From contig JBMFQR010000041.1 of assembly GCA_049968515.1 (NCBI GenBank), positions 1 to 15,125 on the forward strand: a DNA stretch of 15,125 nt, read 5' to 3'. Position 1 is the stretch's first letter. Each line of letters starts with the position of its first letter. The notes under the pieces were generated by a model, which saw only the letters and a list, made by a program, of their open reading frames with translations, was not told the origin of the DNA and did not search any database. The DNA comes from JAOACQ01 sp049968515. Lineage in GTDB: Bacteria; Spirochaetota; Brevinematia; Brevinematales; JAOACQ01. Shown here one piece after another: positions 1 through 6,232 of the stretch. Made by a program: the position numbers and the translations under genes.

Positions 1-61
1 GAATTGTAGTTCCTTCTTCTACACTTATTTTTTTGTTGTTTATAGTTAAACTTATTTCCAT
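1..61 (-). CDS. N-terminus of a third oxidoreductase subunit (2Fe-2S ferredoxin-fold start; HydA/NuoG/FdhA-like), truncated by the window edge
   Basis: Only the first 20 codons are inside the window. They begin MEISLTINNKK and continue with VEEGTTI. This is the usual opening of the plant-type 2Fe-2S ferredoxin domain that starts HydA of trimeric FeFe hydrogenases, NuoG, and NAD-linked formate dehydrogenase alpha subunits (family knowledge). The ATG lies one base after the TAA stop of the preceding NuoF-fusion gene and is served by a strong Shine-Dalgarno inside that gene, so the two are probably translationally coupled and belong to one complex. The cysteines that would confirm the cluster, and the catalytic domain that would name the enzyme, lie outside the window. 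Hydrogenase, formate dehydrogenase and a hydrogenase-like transhydrogenase subunit all remain possible. Confidence 0.75.
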   Translation of the reverse strand, partial: MEISLTINNKKISVEEGTTI

Positions 62-62
62 A

Positions 63-3000
63 TTACTCCCTCCTATCACATCTTAAACAACGCATTGACT
101 CTGCTATTGCGTTTAGTTTATGAAAACCGAGAGAAACTTTTTCAAAGTTAGATTTTCTCTTTTCGGGGTCGAGATATCTGACCGGGAATCTCTCATGTTC
201 CACAATTGCCTGTTCTTCTGTGGGTTTTGGAATTTCTATAGGTTCTCCTACATTGAGTATTCCCTTTCCTCCGAGATATTTATCTATTGCTTTTGCTGCC
301 TTTTTACCATCAGCTATTGCAGATATTACAGTATCTGGACCTCTGACCACATCCCCACCCGCAAAAACGCCGGGAATTTTAGTCATAAATGTTCCTTTCT
401 CGGTTACAAGTGTACCCCATTTTGTAATCTCAACTTCTTCTTTCTTTATGAAGGGTAGGTCAGAAGACTGACTTACTGCAATTATTGCAGAATCACATTC
501 TATGTTGAATTCAGAACCCTCTAAAGGTACTGGTTTTGGCCTGCCATTTGAATCAAAACCATTGAGTTCCATCTTTATACATTCAATCTGTTTTACCTCT
601 TTCTTTCCTATGAATCTGACAGGTGCAGTCAGAGTGACAATTTTTACACCTTCTTCCTTTGCTTCCTTAATTTCCTGTGGATCAGCAGGCATATCCTCTA
701 TTTCTCTACGATAAACTATTGTAACATCAAAAACCCCAAGCCTCACTAAAACACGAGATACGTCAATGGCAGTATTTCCACCACCAATAACGACTGCTTT
801 TTTGCCTAATTTAACTTTTTTTCCGAGATTTACATCTTTTAGAAAATCAAGCCCATGGTGGATCCCCTTAAGTTCCTCACCCGGTATGCCTATTTTTCTT
901 GAGTATTGAGAGCCAGTAGCAATATATATTGCATTGTGTTTTTTACGTAATTCTTCAAATTCTCTGTCTGTGTTTATTGGTGTATTGAGATGGATTTTTA
1001 CTCCCACCTGTTCTATAGACTTTATTTCCTGAGCAAGTACATTCTTTGGAAGGCGATATTCCGGAATACCGAAGGCTAAAACACCTCCTGCTACTGGAGC
1101 AGCCTCATAAACATCGACATCATATCCCAGTCTTGCAAGGTAATATCCACAAGTTAATCCTGATGGTCCCGCACCTATAATACCTACACTTTTGCCTTTC
1201 TTTGGAAAAACTATGTCTTTGTAAGGTTCCTCTAAACTCAAGACATTATCAGCAATATATCTCTTTAATTCTCTTATAGATATTGGTTCATCAACTTGTG
1301 CTCTTCGGCATTGTGCTTCACATGGATGGGTACATACACGTCCACATATTGCCGGGAAGGGATTTTCCTGCCTGATAAGATTGTATGCTTCTCTGAGTTT
1401 ACCAACTGATATAAGTGCAATGTATCCCGGTACATTTATTCCAGCTGGACAGGCATTTTGACATGGGGAGAGGAAAAGATCACTGCATACCCCAGCTCTG
1501 CAATATTTATCTTTTATATGTTCTTCATACTCTTCTCTAAAATTTTTTATGGTACTTAAAACCGGATTTGGAGCAGTCTGTCCAAGTCCGCAGATTGCAG
1601 TGATTTTTATCGTCTCTCCAAGTTCCTCGAGGAGTTCTATGTCCCCCTCTTTTCCTTCTCCTCTTGTTATTCTTTCGAGTATTTCAAGCATTCTTTTGGT
1701 TCCAACCCTGCATGGTGTACATTTTCCACAGGACTCATCATGCACAAAGTCCATAAAGAATCTTGCTACATCGACCATACAGGCATCTTCACTCATAGCT
1801 ATGAGACCACCTGAGCCCATTATTGTCCCGAGACGTGTCAGATTATCATAGTCAAGCGGGACGTTAAGGTTTTCTTTTGTTATACATCCACCCGATGGAC
1901 CTCCAGTCTGTGCTGCCTTAAATTTTTTATTTTTTGTCAAACCACCACCGATCTCAAATATTATCTCTCCGAGTGTTGTTCCTATTGGCACTTCTACAAG
2001 CCCGGTATTCTGAATATTTCCAGCAAGTGCAAAAACCTTCGTTCCCTTGCTTTTTTCGGTTCCGATGGATGCAAACCAATCAGCGCCCTTAAGAATAATC
2101 GGTGGCACATTTGCAAAAGTTTCTACATTATTGATAATAGTTGGCTTGCCAAAAATTCCCCTTTCAAATGGGAAAGGAGGTTTCTGCCTTGGTTCTCCTC
2201 TCTTTCCCTCGATCGATGCAATAAGTGCAGTTTCCTCTCCACACACAAAAGAACCCGCTCCAATTCTTATTTCAATGTCAAAATCAAAAGAGCTACCCAA
2301 GAGATTTTTGCCTAAAAGACCATATTCCCTTGCCTGTTTAATAGCTTCCTGTAGTCTTTCCACCGCAAGTGGATATTCAGCCCTTATATATACATAGCCC
2401 TTTGTTGCACCAATCGCATAACCGCCTATTAGCATACCTTCAATAATGGTGTGAGGATCTCCTTCTATTACGCTTCTATCCATAAAAGCACCCGGGTCAC
2501 CTTCATCTGCATTACAGACTATATATTTCTGATCGCTTTTTGCCTTAAAGCCAGCCTCCCACTTTATACCTGTAGGGAACCCCCCTCCTCCTCTACCACG
2601 AAGACCGGAGTCCTTTATTGTTTTTATGACATCTTCTGGCTTCATTTCTTTCAGGACTTTTGCTATAGCAAAATATCCATCATTCATTATATACTGAATT
2701 ATAGAGGAATAATCAATCTTCCCACAATTTCTTAAGACAATCTTTAATTGCTTCTTGAAGAAATCTATGTCTTTTATGTATGGTATGTATTTCTTGGTTT
2801 TTCGGTCGTAATATGTCTTTTCTATTACCATTACTCCCGAAGCAAAATGGGACTTTACAATTTTTGGTATATCTGAAACTTCAAGCTTTGTGTAGAAAAC
2901 TCCATCGGGCTGGACAATCATAACAGGTCCTATGGCACATGTTCCTATACATCCGGTTAAGTTGATAAGCACAGAACCCTTTAATCCATTTTCTTCTAAT

Positions 3001-3155
3001 TCCTTTTCCAATGCTTCCTTAATCAAGAGGCTGTCTGAAGAAACACAACCTGCTCCACCACAAAGCTGAATGGTATATTTGTATTTTCCATATTCTTCAA
3101 TTGCACTGTTCTTCAACTTGAGTAATTCTTCATAACTATGAATCTTCTTTGGCAT
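63..3155 (-). CDS. nuoF: NuoF-type NADH-binding flavoprotein fused to a GltD/NfnB-like FAD/NAD(P) oxidoreductase
   Basis: This 1030-residue cytoplasmic subunit is a fusion. Residues 1-110 are a thioredoxin-like 2Fe-2S domain (C32, C37, C69, C73). Residues 140-450 are the NuoF core: FMN/NADH glycine loop GRGGGGFPTG near 187-196, NADEGDPGAF at 215-224, then SLBB-like sequence. C476, C479, C482 and C522 give the NuoF 4Fe-4S site. C552 and C557 follow. Residues 565-640 are the cysteine-rich N-terminal domain of GltD-type proteins (C565, C569, C604, C608, C612, C616). Next come an FAD dinucleotide fold (GAGPSG, 661-666), a second nucleotide fold (GGGNTA, 791-796) and the closing FAD motif AGGDVV at 932-937. 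HydB of Thermotoga-type enzymes carries a small ferredoxin domain where this one has GltD. Such a fusion could couple NADH to a second nucleotide pool, or serve electron bifurcation. Start ATG 3155 has a strong Shine-Dalgarno. Confidence 0.9.
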   Translation of the reverse strand: MPKKIHSYEELLKLKNSAIEEYGKYKYTIQLCGGAGCVSSDSLLIKEALEKELEENGLKGSVLINLTGCIGTCAIGPVMIVQPDGVFYTKLEVSDIPKIVKSHFASGVMVIEKTYYDRKTKKYIPYIKDIDFFKKQLKIVLRNCGKIDYSSIIQYIMNDGYFAIAKVLKEMKPEDVIKTIKDSGLRGRGGGGFPTGIKWEAGFKAKSDQKYIVCNADEGDPGAFMDRSVIEGDPHTIIEGMLIGGYAIGATKGYVYIRAEYPLAVERLQEAIKQAREYGLLGKNLLGSSFDFDIEIRIGAGSFVCGEETALIASIEGKRGEPRQKPPFPFERGIFGKPTIINNVETFANVPPIILKGADWFASIGTEKSKGTKVFALAGNIQNTGLVEVPIGTTLGEIIFEIGGGLTKNKKFKAAQTGGPSGGCITKENLNVPLDYDNLTRLGTIMGSGGLIAMSEDACMVDVARFFMDFVHDESCGKCTPCRVGTKRMLEILERITRGEGKEGDIELLEELGETIKITAICGLGQTAPNPVLSTIKNFREEYEEHIKDKYCRAGVCSDLFLSPCQNACPAGINVPGYIALISVGKLREAYNLIRQENPFPAICGRVCTHPCEAQCRRAQVDEPISIRELKRYIADNVLSLEEPYKDIVFPKKGKSVGIIGAGPSGLTCGYYLARLGYDVDVYEAAPVAGGVLAFGIPEYRLPKNVLAQEIKSIEQVGVKIHLNTPINTDREFEELRKKHNAIYIATGSQYSRKIGIPGEELKGIHHGLDFLKDVNLGKKVKLGKKAVVIGGGNTAIDVSRVLVRLGVFDVTIVYRREIEDMPADPQEIKEAKEEGVKIVTLTAPVRFIGKKEVKQIECIKMELNGFDSNGRPKPVPLEGSEFNIECDSAIIAVSQSSDLPFIKKEEVEITKWGTLVTEKGTFMTKIPGVFAGGDVVRGPDTVISAIADGKKAAKAIDKYLGGKGILNVGEPIEIPKPTEEQAIVEHERFPVRYLDPEKRKSNFEKVSLGFHKLNAIAESMRCLRCDRRE
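66..74 (-). promoter_or_regulatory. Ribosome binding site inside the end of the NuoF-fusion gene
   Basis: On the minus strand AGGAGGGAG stands 5 to 7 bases before the ATG at 61. It overlaps the last codons of the preceding gene. It fixes the start of the truncated subunit and supports translational coupling. Confidence 0.7.
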
Positions 3156-3160
3156 GCTAT

Positions 3161-3166
3161 CCTCCT
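3161..3166 (-). promoter_or_regulatory. Ribosome binding site of the NuoF-fusion gene
   Basis: AGGAGG on the minus strand lies five bases before the ATG at 3155 and overlaps the TAG stop of the upstream NuoE-like frame. It supports the chosen start and tight coupling of the two genes. Confidence 0.7.
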
Positions 3167-3452
3167 ATTGCAGATTGGCTAGAATCTGTTTGAGCTTATC
3201 TGGATTGACCTGTTTGTAAACCTTATCATTTATTGTAATGGCTGGTGCCAATCCGCATGCTCCTATACATCGCATTACTTCAAATGTAAATTTACCATCC
3301 GGTGTGGTTTCGCCTGGCTCAATGGAAAGAATATCCTTTAATCTTTCCACTATTTTCTTGCCACCTCTTACATAGCAGGCTGTCCCCATACATACACGAA
3401 TTGTATATTTACCTCTCGGTTTAGTAGAGAAAAATGAGTAAAATGTAGTCAC
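3165..3452 (-). CDS. nuoE: C-terminal part of a NuoE-like subunit (thioredoxin-like 2Fe-2S domain), downstream of an in-frame stop
   Basis: This piece holds the thioredoxin-fold 2Fe-2S half of NuoE/HydC. It has the family phrase TTFYSFFSTKPRGKY, cluster ligands C-x4-C in RVCMGTAC and C-x3-C in RCIGAC. Numbered from the likely full-length start at 3662, these are C91, C96, C132 and C136. The 95-residue frame opens only at a GTG that lies within the conserved VYGVTTFY segment, with no usable Shine-Dalgarno spacing. I therefore read it as the second half of one gene rather than an independent small ferredoxin. The first half (3462-3662) is in the same reading frame, separated only by a TAA. NuoE normally feeds electrons to or from NuoF, whose gene starts nine bases downstream. 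Confidence 0.8.
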   Translation of the reverse strand: MTTFYSFFSTKPRGKYTIRVCMGTACYVRGGKKIVERLKDILSIEPGETTPDGKFTFEVMRCIGACGLAPAITINDKVYKQVNPDKLKQILANLQ

Positions 3453-3461
3453 TCCATAAAC

Positions 3462-3464
3462 TTA
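3462..3464 (-). other. In-frame TAA that splits the NuoE-like gene
   Basis: The codons read CCT CTT TCT TAA GTT TAT GGA GTG ACT: P-L-S-stop-V-Y-G-V-T. Frame is kept on both sides and the family usually has a Glu or Lys here, so one base change (GAA or AAA to TAA) explains it. No insertion or deletion is needed. Confidence 0.85.
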
Positions 3465-3662
3465 AGAAAGAGGCTTATTAAGCTTTTGTGCAATGAACTC
3501 CAGTATATGAAGAGGTAAATAACCGTATATTCCCTGAACTAAGTGCAGTATCTGAATTAAACTTCCCTCTTTATCCCTGTATTCTTCAATAACCTTGGCA
3601 ATACGTTTTAGTTTTTCCTCTTCTGTTTCCTTTTCACAAAGACAAACTTCTTTCTTAATCAT
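3462..3662 (-). CDS. nuoE: N-terminal part of the NuoE-like subunit (helical domain), ended by an in-frame TAA
   Basis: The first 66 codons encode the helical bundle that precedes the 2Fe-2S domain in NuoE/HydC. The diagnostic phrases are IAKVIEEYRDKEGSLIQIL, VQGIYGYLP and IAQKLNKPLS. In intact family members LS is followed by one charged residue and then VYGV; here that residue is TAA and VYGV follows in frame. The start is ATG 3662, backed by GGAG eight bases upstream; the longer frame back to 3722 has no Shine-Dalgarno and an atypical sequence. Joined through the stop, the protein would be about 165 residues, the normal NuoE/HydC length. This is the promoter-proximal gene of the redox operon. 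Whether it is really broken or the stop is a base-call error cannot be decided here. Confidence 0.75.
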   Translation of the reverse strand: MIKKEVCLCEKETEEEKLKRIAKVIEEYRDKEGSLIQILHLVQGIYGYLPLHILEFIAQKLNKPLS

Positions 3663-3735
3663 ATAAATTCTCCACTTAAAAAAATAAGAGAAGTTTATGA
3701 CACATAGTTTGAATTTTTGCAAAATTTAATCAATA

Positions 3736-3765
3736 TAAATGACATCGTTAAAGCGACACCATTTA
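3736..3765. repeat. Imperfect inverted repeat upstream of the redox operon
   Basis: TAAATG, three unmatched bases, TCG, a six-base centre (TTAAAG), CGA, three unmatched bases, CATTTA. Nine of twelve arm positions pair. It lies 74 bases before the NuoE start, where an operator could sit. I recognise no known regulator consensus. No convincing -35/-10 pair was found for this operon. Confidence 0.35.
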
Positions 3766-3825
3766 AACTTTTCTAAACCAACTAATTGGGCTGTCAGATG
3801 TTATTCTGAGTTTTAAGTGTAAGTA

Positions 3826-3841
3826 TATTCTACTAAAAGTA
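3826..3841 (+). repeat. Upstream copy of a 16-base direct repeat with palindromic core
   Basis: TATTCTACTAAAAGTA matches the copy at 3893-3908 at 15 of 16 positions, 67 bases away. Its core TACT-AAA-AGTA is palindromic. It is probably a second, weaker binding site for whatever recognises 3895-3911. Confidence 0.45.
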
Positions 3842-3894
3842 TTTGTATTTTTTTATCGTTGTGAATGTTTTTATAGAATTAAAGTATAACGATA

Positions 3895-3911
3895 TCCTAC
3901 TAAAAGTAGGA
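3895..3911. promoter_or_regulatory. Perfect palindrome, candidate operator of the cellulase gene
   Basis: TCCTACT-AAA-AGTAGGA has seven-base arms that pair perfectly around three A. It ends 43 bases before the candidate -35 hexamer of the endoglucanase gene, a position suited to an activator. A second site with the same core lies at 3831-3841. A T-rich tail and strong GC stem are absent, so a terminator is unlikely. The binding protein is unknown; the LuxR-type regulator encoded at 6233-8658 is one candidate by proximity only. Confidence 0.5.
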
Positions 3912-3947
3912 AAAAATCCCAGAAAGGTAGGATAAAATTCCAGTAAA
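3906..3947 (+). repeat. Tandem pair of 21-base repeats next to the palindrome
   Basis: 3906-3926 and 3927-3947 both begin GTAGGA and share AAAAT and CCAG. They agree at 18 of 21 positions. The first unit overlaps the right arm of the palindrome. The 21-base pitch is two helical turns, so repeated sites would face the same side of the DNA, as expected for stacked binding of a regulator. Confidence 0.5.
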
Positions 3948-3954
3948 GAGGCGA

Positions 3955-3983
3955 TTTACTTTTATTTTTTATATGATTAGAAT
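3955..3983 (+). promoter_or_regulatory. Candidate sigma-70-type promoter of the endoglucanase gene
   Basis: TTTACT (3955-3960), a 17-base spacer and TAGAAT (3978-3983) lie 31 bases before the ATG at 4014. The -35 box is weak (four of six), which fits need for an activator bound to the repeats just upstream. In such AT-rich DNA chance matches are common. Confidence 0.4.
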
Positions 3984-4000
3984 AAAAATGTAAGATAAAA

Positions 4001-4008
4001 AAGGAGGT
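4001..4008 (+). promoter_or_regulatory. Strong ribosome binding site of the endoglucanase gene
   Basis: AAGGAGGT lies five bases before the ATG at 4014. It is a near-perfect Shine-Dalgarno and fixes the start, which also begins a good lipoprotein signal peptide. Confidence 0.75.
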
Positions 4009-4013
4009 CACTT

Positions 4014-6119
4014 ATGAGAAGAATTTTTGCTGGGTTTGTGGGTCTAGTTCTGATATTATATCTTTCGGGGTGTTCATTAACTCCAGAAAGAGATATAATG
4101 TCCGATAAAATGGCGGTGGAGGAGATTTCCCCGAGAGTAACGGTAAACAATGTAGGTAGACTTACAGGAGTCAACTGGTTTGGTTTTGAAACGGGAAATT
4201 ATGCGCCTCATGGATTGTGGTCGAGAGATTATAAATCCATGTTGAAGCAAATTAAAGATCTTGGTTTCAACCATATAAGATTGCCCTGGTGTAACTACAT
4301 GTTGACAGCGACACCTACTGGTATTCAGGTTAATCCAAGCGGTGTGGATGCTTATACCAAACAGGTTGGGTTAAATGTTGACCTTGCTGGACTTTCTTCC
4401 ATACAGGTGATGGACAAGATTATACAGGAGTGTGACAGGATAGGACTTAAAGTTGTTCTCGACAATCATTCAAGAGCAAATGACGGTTATATGAATGAGA
4501 CTCTCTGGTATACCCCGAGTGTTTCTGAACAAAAATGGATTGATGACTGGGTATTTATTGTAAACAGGTACAAGAATAATCCTTCAGTTATTGGTGCTGA
4601 TTTGAATAATGAACCTCATGGTAATATGGGACAGGGGATGAAACCTCCTGCAACCTGGGGTTATGATCAACCAGTATACACAAATACTGACTGGAGAAGG
4701 GCCGCAATAAAATGTGCAAAAGCTATTCTTGCAGCAAATCCTAATATTATAATTATTATTGAAGGAACCGAGGAGTATAAAGGTACAACTTACTGGTGGG
4801 GTGGAAACCTGATGGGAGTAAGAGATTATCCTATTACTTCAAGTGATATTCCAGCCTCACAGCTTATGTATTCTTTCCATGAATATGGACCCGAGGTCTA
4901 CAATCAGAGCTGGTTTAGTGATCCAAATTTTCCGAACAATATGCCAGCTATTTGGGATAAGTTCTTCTGGTATATTCAGAAAGAGAATATTGCCCCACTT
5001 TATATGGGTGAGTTTGGTATAAAAGAAGAAAGTGCAGCAAATACTTCATCAACAGCTTATAAATGGTTCACGACTCTTCTGAGCTATGTAGGCAATAAAT
5101 CTCACTGGGCTTTCTGGTGTATGAATCCTAATTCTGGAGATACAGGCGGAATACTAAAAGATGATTGGGTTACTGTAAATACTGCCAAGTATAATTTAAT
5201 CAAGCCATACCTTGCAGGATTTACTTCCAGCAGTAGTTCATCATCCAGTGTTAGTTCAAGTTCTTCAAGTAGTTCTTCATCGGTAAACTCATCTTCATCA
5301 TCGAGTTCGAGCAGTTCATCATCATCGAGCAGTAGCAGTTCAAGTTCTGTTTCACAGACGCCATACAATGGAGTGATACAGCTTCCTGGTACGATTGAGG
5401 CAGAGAATTTTGACAATGGTGGGCAGAATGTAGCTTATTATGATACGACAGCTGGTAATTCTGGCAATGCTTATAGGAGCACAGATGTGGACATCGAATC
5501 CACGAGTGATACTGGTGGTGGGTACAATGTAGGATGGATAGCGAATGGGGAATGGCTTGAGTATACTGTGAATGTGCCACAAACTGGCAGTTACAACATA
5601 GAGGTAAGGGTAGCGTCTATAAACAGTGGGAGGACGTTCAGGATAGAGTTCAATGGAGTAGATAAGACTGGGACTCTGACGGTGCCGAACACAGGAGGGT
5701 GGCAGAACTGGCAGACGATAACGAAGAGTGGAGTAAGTTTATCTGCTGGGCAGCAAGTTATGAGGATATACTCTATGGGAGATGGATGGAACATCAACTG
5801 GGTAAAGGTAACATTAGCTTCAAGTTCATCGAGTAGTTCTGTAAGTTCGAGTTCATCGTCGAGCAGTAGTAGTTCTTCTACTGGGAATTATGTAGAGAAG
5901 ACTGCACCGTTTAGCTTTGATGGGGCAGGGACATACTATTGGAAGATGGCTAATATACCGAACTATATCAACTCGTGGAATCTTGACAGTCTTGTAATTA
6001 ATGGAGTTGAGTTAAAGAATGTATGGAAGAGCACCTCACAACTTCCACCGAAGCAGAATGGATATTACTACATAACCTACAAAGGTTCATATTCTTGGAG
6101 TCACTTTGAGGCCAAGTAG
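4014..6119 (+). CDS. Lipoprotein endo-beta-1,4-glucanase: GH5, poly-Ser, CBM6, poly-Ser, CBM64-like
   Basis: This 701-residue enzyme should cut internal beta-1,4 bonds of cellulose at the cell surface. Residues 1-20 are a signal peptide with lipobox LSGC, so C20 is probably lipidated. GH5 spans about 45-403: R89 in HIRLPW, H152 in DNH, acid/base E200 in LNNEPHG, H289 and Y291 in SFHEYGP, nucleophile E333 in MGEFG. NPNSGDTGGILKDDW at 371-385 is typical of GH5 endoglucanases of the E1/EngXCA type. A serine linker (405-447) leads to CBM6 (about 453-601; IEAENFDNGG, GGGYNVGWI, GEWLEYTV). A second serine linker (603-622) leads to a 76-residue end domain with YINSWNLDSLVINGV, GYYYITYKG and WSHFE, which resembles CBM64 as I remember it. 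A terminator follows the gene, so it is probably transcribed alone. Confidence 0.93.
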   Translation: MRRIFAGFVGLVLILYLSGCSLTPERDIMSDKMAVEEISPRVTVNNVGRLTGVNWFGFETGNYAPHGLWSRDYKSMLKQIKDLGFNHIRLPWCNYMLTATPTGIQVNPSGVDAYTKQVGLNVDLAGLSSIQVMDKIIQECDRIGLKVVLDNHSRANDGYMNETLWYTPSVSEQKWIDDWVFIVNRYKNNPSVIGADLNNEPHGNMGQGMKPPATWGYDQPVYTNTDWRRAAIKCAKAILAANPNIIIIIEGTEEYKGTTYWWGGNLMGVRDYPITSSDIPASQLMYSFHEYGPEVYNQSWFSDPNFPNNMPAIWDKFFWYIQKENIAPLYMGEFGIKEESAANTSSTAYKWFTTLLSYVGNKSHWAFWCMNPNSGDTGGILKDDWVTVNTAKYNLIKPYLAGFTSSSSSSSSVSSSSSSSSSSVNSSSSSSSSSSSSSSSSSSSSVSQTPYNGVIQLPGTIEAENFDNGGQNVAYYDTTAGNSGNAYRSTDVDIESTSDTGGGYNVGWIANGEWLEYTVNVPQTGSYNIEVRVASINSGRTFRIEFNGVDKTGTLTVPNTGGWQNWQTITKSGVSLSAGQQVMRIYSMGDGWNINWVKVTLASSSSSSSVSSSSSSSSSSSSTGNYVEKTAPFSFDGAGTYYWKMANIPNYINSWNLDSLVINGVELKNVWKSTSQLPPKQNGYYYITYKGSYSWSHFEAK
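5226..5354 (+). repeat. First poly-serine linker coding tract
   Basis: Codons 405-447 read S8-V-S10-VN-S20-VS. All six serine families of codons are mixed (TCA, TCT, TCC, TCG, AGT, AGC), so selection kept the protein and not the DNA; slipped-strand phase variation is unlikely. It links the GH5 domain to CBM6. Confidence 0.9.
5820..5879 (+). repeat. Second poly-serine linker coding tract
   Basis: Codons 603-622 read S7-V-S12, again with mixed serine codons. It separates CBM6 from the C-terminal CBM64-like module. Confidence 0.9.
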
Positions 6120-6136
6120 AATTCATAGTATAAAAG

Positions 6137-6160
6137 GGGGCTGACAATTCTGTCAGCCCC
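6137..6160 (+). terminator. Intrinsic terminator after the endoglucanase gene
   Basis: GGGGCTGACA, loop ATTC, TGTCAGCCCC gives a perfect ten-pair stem, 17 bases after the stop codon. The following tract is TTATCTATAA, so the U-run is poor; the stem strength and placement carry the call. Confidence 0.75.
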
Positions 6161-6178
6161 TTATCTATAAAAAATGTA

Positions 6179-6206
6179 TTGACTTTAGAAAATAGATGTT
6201 TATAAT
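6179..6206 (+). promoter_or_regulatory. Sigma-70-type promoter of the sensor/LuxR regulator gene
   Basis: TTGACT (6179-6184), a 16-base spacer and a perfect TATAAT (6201-6206) stand 26 bases before the GTG start. It is the best promoter match in the window and lies directly after the terminator, so the regulator has its own transcription unit. Confidence 0.65.
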
Positions 6207-6222
6207 ATATAAAAAATAACCT

Positions 6223-6229
6223 GGAGAGG
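6223..6229 (+). promoter_or_regulatory. Ribosome binding site that supports the GTG start at 6233
   Basis: GGAGAGG lies just before the GTG at 6233, with six bases between GGAG and the start. No ATG in frame nearby has comparable support. Confidence 0.55.
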
Positions 6230-6232
6230 CTG

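Noticed and set aside
1986..2001. Sigma-54 promoter starting TGGCAC
   Set aside because: The -12 element is missing (no TTGC at the right distance) and it lies inside the NuoF-fusion coding region.
3165..3452. Independent small 2Fe-2S ferredoxin gene starting at GTG 3452
   Set aside because: The GTG sits inside the conserved VYGVTTFY segment, GGAG overlaps the GTG itself so spacing is unusable, and the preceding frame supplies exactly the missing NuoE N-terminal half.
3462..3464. Recoded stop (selenocysteine or pyrrolysine)
   Set aside because: The codon is UAA, not UGA or UAG, and the family has Glu or Lys at this position rather than a catalytic Cys.
3663..3722. N-terminal extension of the NuoE-like frame to 3722
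   Set aside because: It lacks a ribosome site and adds a sequence unlike the family; ATG 3662 has GGAG at good spacing.
3826..3947. Small CRISPR array or transposon end
   Set aside because: The repeats are few, short, overlapping and without unique spacers, no cas or transposase gene is near, and their position fits promoter-proximal binding sites.
5226..5354. Phase-variable simple repeat
   Set aside because: The serine codons are mixed, so there is no homopolymer or perfect short-unit tract long enough to slip readily.
5102..5416. Minus-strand open frames rich in Leu, Glu and Asp over the serine linker
   Set aside because: They are the reverse reading of serine codon repeats; the plus-strand GH5-linker-CBM6 protein explains the region.
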